DNA from: Clostridiales bacterium
GTDB lineage: Bacteria; Bacillota; Clostridia; Oscillospirales; CAG-272
DNA length: 8,758 nucleotides
Direction: 5' to 3'
NCBI GenBank assembly: GCA_018370615.1
Contig: JAGZAC010000054.1
Location: 1-8,758, forward strand
This document shows, in pieces, positions 1-5,123 of the stretch. The stretch's first letter is position 1. Each line of letters starts with the position of its first letter. A program made the translations under genes and the position numbers. The notes under the pieces are model-generated. The model searched no databases. It saw only the letters and a program-made list of their open reading frames with translations, and was not told where the DNA came from.

Positions 1-2
1 AT

Positions 3-761
3 GTGAAGCGGATGCAAAAGGCAGATAAATACGCAGAAGCAAAAGCAGAGATTTCTACTATCTACCACAAAAACAAAGGGAGGTATGGATACCGGCGTAT
101 TACCGCAGCATTGCATAATAACGGAATACACCTGAATCACAAGACAGTACAGCGACTCATGAAGGAGCTGGGACTGGTGTGCCGTGTCAGAGTCAAAAAA
201 TATCGTTCTTACAAAGGAGAAGTGGGCCGGATTGCTCCCAATCTGTTGAACAGAAACTTCCATGCGGAAAGACCGAACCAGAAGTGGGTTACTGATGTGA
301 CAGAGTTCAGCCTGTTTGGCCAGAAACTCTATCTTTCTCCCGTTCTGGATCTGCACAACGGATATTTGGTGAGCTATGCTATCTCTGAGAGACCGGTTTT
401 GAGAATGGTAACAACGATGCTCGACAAAGCTTTTGCAACCATACCGGATGGGACAGGTCTCATTCTCCACTCCGACCAGGGCTGGCAATACCAGCACAAG
501 CTGTATCAACGTATGCTCAAAGCAAAAGGAATCCGGCAAAGCATGAGCAGGAAAGGAAACTGTCTGGACAACGCGGTAGCTGAAAACTTTTTCGGCCTGC
601 TTAAAAGCGAGTTGCTTTATCTGCAAAAGTTCCAGTCCATGCAACACTTCAAACAAGAACTTATTGACTATCTGGACTACTACAATAACCGACGAATCAA
701 GGCAAAACTGAAGGGCTTGCCGCCTGCGATTCACAGACAACAAGCCCTTTCGGCTGCTTGA
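3..761 (+). CDS. IS3-family transposase OrfB (5' end cut by window edge)
   Basis: This is the catalytic transposase of an IS3-family element, which excises and integrates DNA by a DDE mechanism. The N-terminal part (about residues 20-80 of the visible 252) resembles the HTH_21-type region, with the motif GRYGYRRI at 26-33. The integrase core follows. The triad is D98 (in WVTDVTEF), D158 (in LHSDQGWQ) and E194 (in NAVAENFF), with 35 residues between the second D and the E and a lysine seven residues after the E (K201), the family pattern. The C-terminus has the usual YYNNRRI motif. IS3 OrfB proteins are commonly about 280 residues, so roughly 30 N-terminal residues and all of OrfA lie outside the window; the GTG at base 3 is probably not the true start. 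In IS3 elements OrfA and OrfB are normally joined by a programmed frameshift, which cannot be examined here. The visible frame has no internal stop, so the gene may be functional. Confidence 0.95.
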   Translation: MKRMQKADKYAEAKAEISTIYHKNKGRYGYRRITAALHNNGIHLNHKTVQRLMKELGLVCRVRVKKYRSYKGEVGRIAPNLLNRNFHAERPNQKWVTDVTEFSLFGQKLYLSPVLDLHNGYLVSYAISERPVLRMVTTMLDKAFATIPDGTGLILHSDQGWQYQHKLYQRMLKAKGIRQSMSRKGNCLDNAVAENFFGLLKSELLYLQKFQSMQHFKQELIDYLDYYNNRRIKAKLKGLPPAIHRQQALSAA

Positions 762-782
762 ACTATTCTTGCTTCAAAATAT

Positions 783-807
783 TGTCTAACTTTTTGGGGT
801 CACTTCA
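783..807 (+). repeat. Right terminal inverted repeat of the IS3-family element
   Basis: Twenty-two bases after the transposase stop, the + strand reads TCTAACTTTTTGGGGTCACTTCA. Read inward from the end on the - strand it starts TGAAGTGACCCC, with the terminal TGA typical of IS3-family ends. The matching left repeat and the target duplication lie outside the window, so the exact boundary (taken as the CA at 806-807) is inferred from the terminal dinucleotide. Confidence 0.7.
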
Positions 808-813
808 AATTCC

Positions 814-833
814 GCAAAGGGGATTTTGCTTTT
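814..833 (+). other. Weak stem-loop with T tract just outside the IS end
   Basis: GCAAA (814-818) pairs with TTTGC (825-829) around a six-base loop and is followed by TTTT (830-833). The five-pair stem is too weak to call a terminator alone, but it lies directly before the stronger terminator at 841-872 and on the same strand. Confidence 0.25.
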
Positions 834-840
834 CAGTTTT

Positions 841-872
841 GCAGCGGCGGTTCAACCGTCCCGCTGCTTTTT
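841..872 (+). terminator. Rho-independent terminator, + strand, inside the 3' end of the subunit D remnant
   Basis: GCAGCGG (841-847) pairs perfectly with CCGCTGC (861-867). An inner CGG/CCG (848-850 with 856-858) closes a TTCAA loop, with two bases bulged at 859-860. Five T residues follow (868-872). On the opposite strand the hairpin is followed by AAAACTG, not a T tract, so termination is directional for + strand transcripts arriving from the left. The last codons and the stop (852-854, - strand) of the subunit D gene lie within the hairpin. It would stop read-through from the IS into the ATPase antisense strand and, further on, into the ribosomal operon. Confidence 0.7.
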
Positions 873-1181
873 GATGACCTTCAGGCGGGAGAAATCCTCC
901 CGTTCCTTTTCTTCCAGCACCTCGGTGATGTACTTGATGGTGGCGGTGAACTGGGGGATCATGATGTTGTTCAGGGCGTTGGCGCGCTTCTGGGTCTTCT
1001 GAATGGCCACAGCCAGGCGATAGACACTGCTCTCCACCTCAGCCAGTTCCACTGTGAGGCGCTTAACCTCGCAGAATTTCAGATACACGTCATCCAACTG
1101 GCTGTTGGTGGAATCCAGCCCATAGTAAAGGCCGGGGGCGCTTTCCTCCATTTCAACAATGGGAAGCTCCACGCCCATGAC
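852..1181 (-). pseudogene. ntpD: V-type ATP synthase subunit D, C-terminal half only
   Basis: Subunit D forms the central coiled-coil rotor shaft of V/A-type ATPases, coupling the A3B3 head to the membrane ring. The visible 108 residues from the ATG at 1178 carry the C-terminal signature: a MGVELP segment, a YYG motif at 18-20, then the second long helix with KTQKRANALNNIMIP (61-75) and the charged tail REDFSRLK (93-100). The family is usually around 200-215 residues, so the N-terminal half is missing. Beyond about base 1181 the strand is simply the antisense of the S17 gene, with no subunit D similarity. No ribosome binding site suits the ATG at 1178, which sits inside the original gene. It is best called a truncated remnant, cut either by rearrangement or by a chimeric join; the rest of the ATPase operon is not present. 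Confidence 0.88.
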
Positions 1182-1289
1182 GAGGAAAACGCCTGCGGCA
1201 TCGGAGACACCGTAAAACTGATGGAGACCAGACCGCTGTCCAAGTCCAAGAGATGGCGTCTTGTGGAAATCATCGAGAAGGCGAAGTAA
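1164..1289 (+). pseudogene. rpsQ: 30S ribosomal protein S17, C-terminal half only
   Basis: S17 is a primary 16S rRNA-binding protein of the small subunit. The frame starting at the AAG at 1164 reads KLHAHDEENACGIGD and then METRPLSKSKRWRLVEI, ending with KAK and a TAA at 1287-1289. These are the conserved second half of S17, and the gene sits directly before rplN as expected for rpsQ. Only 41 residues match, against about 84-87 in the family. Upstream of 1164 the same frame reads FNNG and then the antisense of subunit D, with no S17 similarity. The frame has no ATG, GTG or TTG between about 850 and the internal ATG of METRPL, so no natural start is available. S17 is normally needed for growth or near it, so an intact copy must exist elsewhere if the structure is real; otherwise the join is artificial. 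It is too short and start-less to appear in simple gene calls. Confidence 0.9.
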
Positions 1290-1311
1290 TCTTCACCGCT
1301 CCTCAAAATAA

Positions 1312-1332
1312 GGCTATGTCAAAGAACATACC
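1312..1332 (+). other. Stem-loop in the rpsQ-rplN gap
   Basis: GG (1312-1313) and TATGT (1315-1319) pair with ACATA (1326-1330) and CC (1331-1332), with one bulged C at 1314 and a CAAAGA loop. It lies 13 bases before the AGGAGG (1345-1350) of rplN. No T tract follows, so it is not a terminator. Function is unknown. Confidence 0.35.
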
Positions 1333-1361
1333 GAAAAATTCAACAGGAGGACTTGCTATAA

Positions 1362-1730
1362 ATGATTCAGCAGCAGTCATTAATGAAGGTAGCTGACAAC
1401 ACCGGTGCAAAGGAACTGATGTGCATCCGCGTGCTGGGCGGCTCCGGCAGACGTTACGGCAACATCGGCGATGTAGTCGTATGTGCTGTAAAGAAGGCGG
1501 CACCTGGCGGCGTTGTGAAAAAAGGCGACGTTGTCCGTGCTGTTATAGTAAGAAGCGTTAAGGGACTTCGCCGTGCCGACGGTTCTTACATTAAATTTGA
1601 TGAGAACGCAGCCGTGATCATCAACGACGACAAAAACCCCAAGGGGACCCGTATCTTTGGACCGGTGGCCCGCGAGCTGCGCGAGCACGAATACACCAAG
1701 ATCCTGTCCCTGGCACCGGAAGTACTGTAA
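1362..1730 (+). CDS. rplN: 50S ribosomal protein L14
   Basis: L14 binds 23S rRNA at the subunit interface, where it contacts L19 and the 30S side. The 122-residue protein is full length for the family and shows ELMCIRVLGG (18-27), the core KKAAPGGVVKKGDVVRAVIV (44-63) and INDDKNPKGTRIFGPVARE (87-105). The ATG at 1362 is chosen because MIQQ is the conserved L14 start and AGGAGG lies 11 bases upstream. It is the first complete gene of the operon here. Because the adjoining rpsQ is broken, transcription of this copy in its normal S10/spc read-through arrangement is uncertain; I see no convincing promoter in the 72 bases before it. Confidence 0.99.
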   Translation: MIQQQSLMKVADNTGAKELMCIRVLGGSGRRYGNIGDVVVCAVKKAAPGGVVKKGDVVRAVIVRSVKGLRRADGSYIKFDENAAVIINDDKNPKGTRIFGPVARELREHEYTKILSLAPEVL

Positions 1731-1745
1731 AGGAGGCAGAGTGAA

Positions 1746-2060
1746 ATGAAAAAGGTTCATGTAAAGCGCGACGATACAGTCATCATCGTGTCCGGGGACG
1801 ACAAGGGCAAAACCGGTAAGGTTCTGCAGGTATCCCCCAAGGAGGGCAAAATTATTGTCGAGGGGATCAATATCGTCAAAAAGCATGTAAAACCCCGTCC
1901 GCCCCAGGAAAACGGCGGCATCGTAGAGGCAGAGGGCGCTTTTTACGCAAGCAAGGCACAGCTGTACTGCAGCAAGTGCAAAAAGGCGACCCGTGCAAAG
2001 TATAACATCGACGGGGATAAGAAAAAGAGAGTCTGCGCAAAATGCGGCGCAGAGCTTTAA
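1746..2060 (+). CDS. rplX: 50S ribosomal protein L24, zinc-ribbon form
   Basis: L24 is an early assembly protein that nucleates 50S folding at the 5' end of 23S rRNA and lies near the exit tunnel. The 104-residue protein has an N-terminal KOW motif (about 6-33, VSGDDKGKTGKVL) and the conserved IVEGINIVKKHVKP (37-50). Its C-terminus carries two CXXC pairs, C75/C78 (YCSKCKK) and C97/C100 (VCAKCG), so it is the variant predicted to bind zinc, which is common in several bacterial lineages but absent from the E. coli form. An AGGAGG overlaps the end of the 15-base gap after rplN, which implies coupled translation. Confidence 0.98.
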   Translation: MKKVHVKRDDTVIIVSGDDKGKTGKVLQVSPKEGKIIVEGINIVKKHVKPRPPQENGGIVEAEGAFYASKAQLYCSKCKKATRAKYNIDGDKKKRVCAKCGAEL

Positions 2061-2075
2061 GGGAGGGAAACGTAA

Positions 2076-2630
2076 ATGGCAAGAATCAAAGATCTGTATA
2101 AGTCCGACGTTGCTCCCGCTCTGATGCAGAAATATCAGTATAAAAGCGTTATGGAAATTCCCAAGCTTGACAAAATCGTTGTCAACGTGGGTGCCGGCGA
2201 CGCAAAGGACAATTCTAAGGTAATCGACACCATTATCAGCGAGCTGACGGCAATTACCGGACAGAAAGCTGTCCCCACGTATGCCAGAAAGTCCGTGGCA
2301 AACTTTAAGCTTCGTGAGGGTATGAAGATCGGCGCAAAGGTCACCCTGCGGGGGGAGATCATGTACGAGTTCGTAGACCGTCTCTTCAACTTCGCACTGC
2401 CCCGGGTACGTGACTTTAAGGGCATCAACCCCGACGCCTTCGACGGTCGCGGCAACTACGCCCTGGGCCTGAAGGAGCAGCTGATTTTCCCGGAGATCGA
2501 CTACGACAAGATCGATAAAATCCGCGGAATGGATATCGTATTTGTGACCACAGCAAAAACAGACGCAGAAGCAAGAGATTTGCTGGGCATGCTGGGCGCA
2601 CCCTTTGCAAAGGAAGGAGCAGAGAAGTAA
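2076..2630 (+). CDS. rplE: 50S ribosomal protein L5
   Basis: L5 binds 5S rRNA together with L18 and helps form the central protuberance, contacting S13 across the B1b bridge. The 184-residue product is slightly longer than the usual 179-180 because of a tail ending KEGAEK. Diagnostic segments are LDKIVVNVGAGDAK (31-44), YARKSVANFKLREGMKIG (69-86), the PRVRDFKG loop (109-116) and FDGRGNYALG (122-131). A GGGAGGG site precedes the ATG. In E. coli, S8 represses the spc operon by binding mRNA around the L5 start; I do not see a clear match to that structure here. The 3' end contains the ribosome binding site of rpsN. Confidence 0.99.
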   Translation: MARIKDLYKSDVAPALMQKYQYKSVMEIPKLDKIVVNVGAGDAKDNSKVIDTIISELTAITGQKAVPTYARKSVANFKLREGMKIGAKVTLRGEIMYEFVDRLFNFALPRVRDFKGINPDAFDGRGNYALGLKEQLIFPEIDYDKIDKIRGMDIVFVTTAKTDAEARDLLGMLGAPFAKEGAEK

Positions 2631-2631
2631 G

Positions 2632-2817
2632 ATGGCGAAAAAAGCAATGATTCTCAAGCAGCAGAAGAAGCAGAAATACTCCACTAGAGAGTATACCCGC
2701 TGCAAAATCTGCGGACGGCCCCATTCTTACCTGCGCAAGTACGGAATCTGCCGTATCTGTTTCCGTGAGCTTGCCTACAAGGGTGAAATTCCCGGCGTAC
2801 GCAAGGCAAGCTGGTAA
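2632..2817 (+). CDS. rpsN: 30S ribosomal protein S14, type Z (zinc-binding)
   Basis: S14 is a late-assembling protein of the 30S head. This is the short zinc form: 61 residues starting MAKKAMILKQ, with C24/C27 (RCKICGRP) and C40/C43 (GICRICFREL) forming a C4 site, and the conserved end PGVRKASW. The start at 2632 gives the standard N-terminus; the frame also opens at 2605, but that adds nine residues not found in the family. The gene begins one base after the rplE stop, and its AAGGAAGGAG lies inside rplE, so translation is probably coupled. Many Firmicutes also carry a zinc-free S14 paralogue used when zinc is short; none is in this window. Confidence 0.99.
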   Translation: MAKKAMILKQQKKQKYSTREYTRCKICGRPHSYLRKYGICRICFRELAYKGEIPGVRKASW

Positions 2818-2949
2818 GTGACCCCGCAGGATGCCCACCGGCATCCACCCATCCCCACAGAAAGGAATTCCCAGAGGGAATTAACCGTCTGTGTGCGGCC
2901 GCCGCGGGCGGCAGCAAGAAATATACTTGCATGACAGGAGGAAAAAACA
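2818..2949 (+). promoter_or_regulatory. Structured 132-nt rpsN-rpsH gap with four tandem stem-loops
   Basis: This is by far the longest gap in the operon and carries four consecutive perfect inverted repeats. (1) GGATGCC 2829-2835 pairs with GGCATCC 2840-2846 around a CACC loop. (2) AATTCCC 2866-2872 pairs with GGGAATT 2876-2882 around AGA. (3) GCCGCC 2898-2903 pairs with GGCGGC 2907-2912 around GCG. (4) GCAAG 2914-2918 pairs with CTTGC 2926-2930 around seven A/T-rich bases. The last ends five bases before the AGGAGG (2936-2941) of rpsH. None has a following T tract, so these are not simple terminators. An mRNA element that controls rpsH and downstream translation, an RNA processing site, or a dispersed intergenic repeat are all possible. 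Confidence 0.5.
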
Positions 2950-3348
2950 ATGCAAATGTCAGACGTAATTGCGGATATGCTGACAAGAATCAGAAACGCA
3001 AACAACGCAAAGCACGACACGGTAGACATCCCTGCTTCCAATATGAAGAAAGCCATTGCGGACATATTGCTGGCAGAAGGCTACATCAGAGGCGTCCAGA
3101 TTATCGAGGACGGCAAGCAGGGCGTAATTCGTGTTTCCCTGAAATATGAGGCAGGCAAGCAGAAGGTCATCCACGGCCTGCGCAGAGTGTCTAAGCCCGG
3201 TCTGCGGATTTATTCCAACTACGAGGATATGCCCAAGGTGATGAACGGACTTGGCATCGCCATCGTATCCACTTCCAAGGGCATTATGACCGACAAGAAG
3301 GCAAGACGGGAAAAAGTCGGCGGCGAGATTCTCGCCTTTGTATGGTAA
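2950..3348 (+). CDS. rpsH: 30S ribosomal protein S8
   Basis: S8 binds helix 21 of 16S rRNA and organises the central domain; in E. coli it is also the translational repressor of the spc operon. The 132-residue product matches the family throughout: SDVIADMLTRIRNANNAKHD (4-23), the RVSKPGLRIY linker (79-88) and the C-terminal signature GLGIAIVSTSKGIMTD (100-115). The ATG at 2950 has AGGAGG eight bases upstream; a second in-frame ATG at 2956 would give the more usual MSDVIADM start but with a 14-base spacing, so 2950 is preferred. The gene is preceded by the four-hairpin gap, which makes S8 the obvious candidate for any feedback at that site, though this is inference. Confidence 0.99.
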   Translation: MQMSDVIADMLTRIRNANNAKHDTVDIPASNMKKAIADILLAEGYIRGVQIIEDGKQGVIRVSLKYEAGKQKVIHGLRRVSKPGLRIYSNYEDMPKVMNGLGIAIVSTSKGIMTDKKARREKVGGEILAFVW

Positions 3349-3366
3349 GAGAGGGGGAAAAGAAAA

Positions 3367-3906
3367 ATGTCAAGAATTGGAAGAGAACCCATTACCATTC
3401 CCTCCGGCGTTGAGGTTACTCTGGGCGAAGGCAATGAAGTGACCGTAAAGGGACCGCTGGGTACCCTGCACGAGAAAATGCATCAGAGCATGACCATCAC
3501 CCGGGACGGCGACGTGCTTACCGTAACACGCCCCAATGATGAAAAGGAAATGAAAAGTCTCCACGGACTCACCCGCGCACTGCTGTTCAACATGGTGCAG
3601 GGCGTTACTCAGGGATATTCCAAGAAACTGGAAATCAACGGCGTAGGTTACCGTGCCGAGAAAACCGGCAACAAGCTGAACCTGAAGCTGGGCTTCTCCC
3701 ACGACGTGATTTTCGAAGAGGGAGACAGCGTGACCTTTGAAGTACCGGATGCAAATACTGTGATTGTAAAGAGCCCCAGCAAGCAGAAATGCGGGGAAAT
3801 CGCAGCGCAGATCCGGAAGAAGAGACCGCCGGAGCCGTACCTTGGCAAAGGCGTGAAGTATGACACCGAGCGTATCCGCCGCAAGGCCGGAAAAGCCGGT
3901 AAATAA
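3367..3906 (+). CDS. rplF: 50S ribosomal protein L6
   Basis: L6 binds helix 97 of 23S rRNA near the GTPase-associated region and factor-binding site. It has two similar alpha/beta domains (about 1-82 and 83-179). The 179-residue protein begins MSRIGREPITIPSGV and carries the L6 signature PEPYLGKGVKY at 155-165, with the basic C-terminus RIRRKAGKAGK. The gene follows rpsH by 18 bases, with GAGAGGGGG as its ribosome binding site. Length and motifs are typical and nothing unusual is seen. Confidence 0.99.
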   Translation: MSRIGREPITIPSGVEVTLGEGNEVTVKGPLGTLHEKMHQSMTITRDGDVLTVTRPNDEKEMKSLHGLTRALLFNMVQGVTQGYSKKLEINGVGYRAEKTGNKLNLKLGFSHDVIFEEGDSVTFEVPDANTVIVKSPSKQKCGEIAAQIRKKRPPEPYLGKGVKYDTERIRRKAGKAGK

Positions 3907-3924
3907 TGAAAGGAGGCGACAGGT

Positions 3925-4284
3925 ATGATAGCAAAAAGGGACAGAAACCAGCAGCGGCTGAGAAGACACCGCCGTGTGCGCGGGAAAATCAGCGGCACAG
4001 CGGCACGGCCCAGGCTGTGTGTATACCGTTCCAATAAGAACATCTACGCACAGATCATCGATGATGTGAAGGGCGTAACCTTAGTCTCCGCATCCACCTT
4101 GGAAGCAGGCTTTGAAGGTGCCACCGGCAACAAGGAAGCGGCAAAGAAGGTGGGCCAGAAGCTGGCTGAGAAAGCGCTGGCAGCAGGAATAGAAACAGTT
4201 GTATTTGACCGCGGCGGTTATATCTATCACGGACGTGTATCGGAGCTGGCAGACGGGGCAAGAGAAGCAGGACTGAAGTTCTGA
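3925..4284 (+). CDS. rplR: 50S ribosomal protein L18
   Basis: L18 binds 5S rRNA with L5 and brings it to the central protuberance. The 119-residue protein has the basic N-terminus RNQQRLRRHRRVRGKISGT (7-25) that contacts RNA, the RPRLCVYRSNKNIYAQIIDD strand region (28-47), and the family signature FDRGGYIYHGRV (94-105). The ATG follows an excellent AAAGGAGG site in the 18-base gap after rplF. Its TGA stop overlaps the start of a small stem-loop in the following gap. Confidence 0.99.
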   Translation: MIAKRDRNQQRLRRHRRVRGKISGTAARPRLCVYRSNKNIYAQIIDDVKGVTLVSASTLEAGFEGATGNKEAAKKVGQKLAEKALAAGIETVVFDRGGYIYHGRVSELADGAREAGLKF

Positions 4285-4336
4285 GCCTTTCGGCTGCAAA
4301 TCCGGTTTGTACACTGTTTAATGTATCAATTAAACA
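4284..4336 (+). other. Two stem-loops in the rplR-rpsE gap
   Basis: A small hairpin AGCC/GGCT with a TTTC loop (4284-4295) begins at the rplR stop. It is followed by a perfect eight-base A/T-rich inverted repeat, TGTTTAAT (4315-4322) and ATTAAACA (4329-4336), around GTATCA. The second ends just before the AGGAG (4342-4346) of rpsE. As RNA the stem is only moderately stable; as DNA the dyad could equally be a protein-binding site. No T tract follows. Confidence 0.4.
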
Positions 4337-4354
4337 AATATTAGGAGAAAAGAC

Positions 4355-4861
4355 ATGGCAAGAAATATTGACGCATCGACCATGGAGCTCCAGGAGCGCC
4401 TGGTCGCTGTAAACCGCGTGTCCAAAACAGTAAAAGGCGGACGCATCGCCCGTTTCGCAGCTCTGATGGTTGTCGGCGACGGCAACGGCCACGTAGGCTT
4501 CGGCCTGGGCAAGGCTGCAGAGGTGCCGGAGGCAATCCGCAAGGGCATTGAGGATGCAAAGAAAAATATGATCGAGGTACCGCTGAATTACACCACGATC
4601 CCCCATGAAGTGATCGGAGAATTCGGCGCAGGCAAGGTGCTGCTCAAGCCCGCCGCAGAAGGTACCGGTATCATTGCAGGTAAGACCGTGCGTGCGGTTG
4701 TGGAGCTGGCCGGCGTGAAGAACATCCGCGCAAAGTGCCTTCGTTCCAACAACCCCACCAACGTAATCAAGGCTACCATCGAGGGACTCAAGTCCCTGCG
4801 GTCTGTAGAGCAGGTAGCAAAAACCCGCGACATTAGTACGCAGCAGGTTATCAAAGGCTGA
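4355..4861 (+). CDS. rpsE: 30S ribosomal protein S5
   Basis: S5 lies at the mRNA entry side of the 30S subunit, affects decoding accuracy, and contains the loop contacted by spectinomycin. The 168-residue product has the N-terminal double-stranded RNA-binding-type fold with the spectinomycin loop RVSKTVKGGRI (21-31), VGDGNGHVGFGLGKAAEVPE (40-59), and the C-terminal domain IPHEVIGEFGAGKVLLKP (82-99) and AKCLRSNNPTNVIKAT (126-141). In many species the fourth position of KCLRSNN is Gly (KSLGSNN); the Arg form is one I associate with Clostridia, and it supports the class call only weakly. The loop at 21-31 shows no obvious deletion of the type that gives spectinomycin resistance. Confidence 0.99.
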   Translation: MARNIDASTMELQERLVAVNRVSKTVKGGRIARFAALMVVGDGNGHVGFGLGKAAEVPEAIRKGIEDAKKNMIEVPLNYTTIPHEVIGEFGAGKVLLKPAAEGTGIIAGKTVRAVVELAGVKNIRAKCLRSNNPTNVIKATIEGLKSLRSVEQVAKTRDISTQQVIKG

Positions 4862-4875
4862 GGGAGGATGAGGAC

Positions 4876-5049
4876 ATGACAAAAGTAACACTTTCCAGAA
4901 GCCTTATCGGAGCAAATCCGAAACAGAAAGCAACAGCTGCATCCCTGGGACTGAAAAAGATCGGGGACAGCATCACCCATCAGGACGGCCCTGTGCTGGA
5001 TGGAAAGATTAAGGTGATTTCTCACCTTGTAACCGTGGAGAAGGCGTAA
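4876..5049 (+). CDS. rpmD: 50S ribosomal protein L30
   Basis: L30 is a small 23S rRNA-binding protein found in many, not all, bacteria. The ATG at 4876, preceded by GGGAGGATGAGG in the 14-base gap after rpsE, opens a 57-residue frame that ends at TAA 5047-5049. It reads MTKVTLSRSLIG, then ATAASLGLKKIGDSITHQDG and ends ISHLVTVEKA, the complete bacterial L30 pattern. It is too short for many ORF filters, but position between rpsE and rplO and the motifs make it secure. Confidence 0.98.
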   Translation: MTKVTLSRSLIGANPKQKATAASLGLKKIGDSITHQDGPVLDGKIKVISHLVTVEKA

Positions 5050-5068
5050 ACCACTCCAGACAGAAATA

Positions 5069-5088
5069 TGTGCTTTGCAAAAAGTACA
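5069..5088 (+). other. Stem-loop with GNRA-type loop in the rpmD-rplO gap
   Basis: TGTGCTTT (5069-5076) pairs with AAAGTACA (5081-5088), eight pairs including one G-U, around a GCAA tetraloop of the stable GNRA class. It lies in the middle of a 74-base gap, 23 bases before the AGGAGG (5111-5116) of rplO. It is followed by A residues, not T, so it is not a + strand terminator. Confidence 0.4.
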
Positions 5089-5123
5089 AAAAAAGAATGA
5101 TTTCAACGTAAGGAGGAAAAACC

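Larger units (their letters stand above)
1..807 (+). mobile_element. IS3-family insertion sequence, right part
   Basis: The element runs from the window edge through the transposase gene to the right terminal repeat. It lies 44 bases beyond the stop codon of the V-ATPase subunit D remnant, so it entered next to the ATPase gene. It does not touch the break in the S17 gene, which is about 360 bases further right. Subgroup assignment (IS150-like is likely from the OrfB motifs and the TGAAGTGACCCC end) is inference. Confidence 0.85.

Noticed and set aside
849..1289. Continuously open + strand frame running antisense through subunit D into the S17 remnant, as if a fusion protein
   Set aside because: It has no ATG, GTG or TTG before the S17 part, and the left portion is only the reverse complement of subunit D codons; the two genes happen to be codon-aligned.
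1079..1306. 75-codon - strand frame starting near the end of rpsQ
   Set aside because: It is out of frame with the subunit D remnant and antisense to the S17 remnant; no family similarity.
1290..1361. Possible spc promoter between the S17 remnant and rplN
   Set aside because: No convincing -35/-10 pair; TATAAA beside the start codon is too close to serve as a -10 for this gene.
1380..2705. 441-codon open frame on the - strand across rplN, rplX, rplE and rpsN
   Set aside because: It lies wholly antisense to four certain ribosomal genes, shows cysteine- and leucine-rich low-sense protein with no family motif, and is explained by codon bias of the + strand genes.
3370..3969. 199-codon open frame on the - strand across rplF
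   Set aside because: Antisense to rplF with no independent support.
4307..4336. Possible promoter (TTGTAC with a downstream A/T-rich -10) before rpsE
   Set aside because: No good TATAAT-like box at 16-18 bases; the A/T-rich sequence is better described as the inverted repeat.
4055..4891. 278-codon open frame on the - strand across rplR and rpsE
   Set aside because: Antisense to two secure genes, no recognisable domain and no suitable ribosome binding site; a shadow frame.
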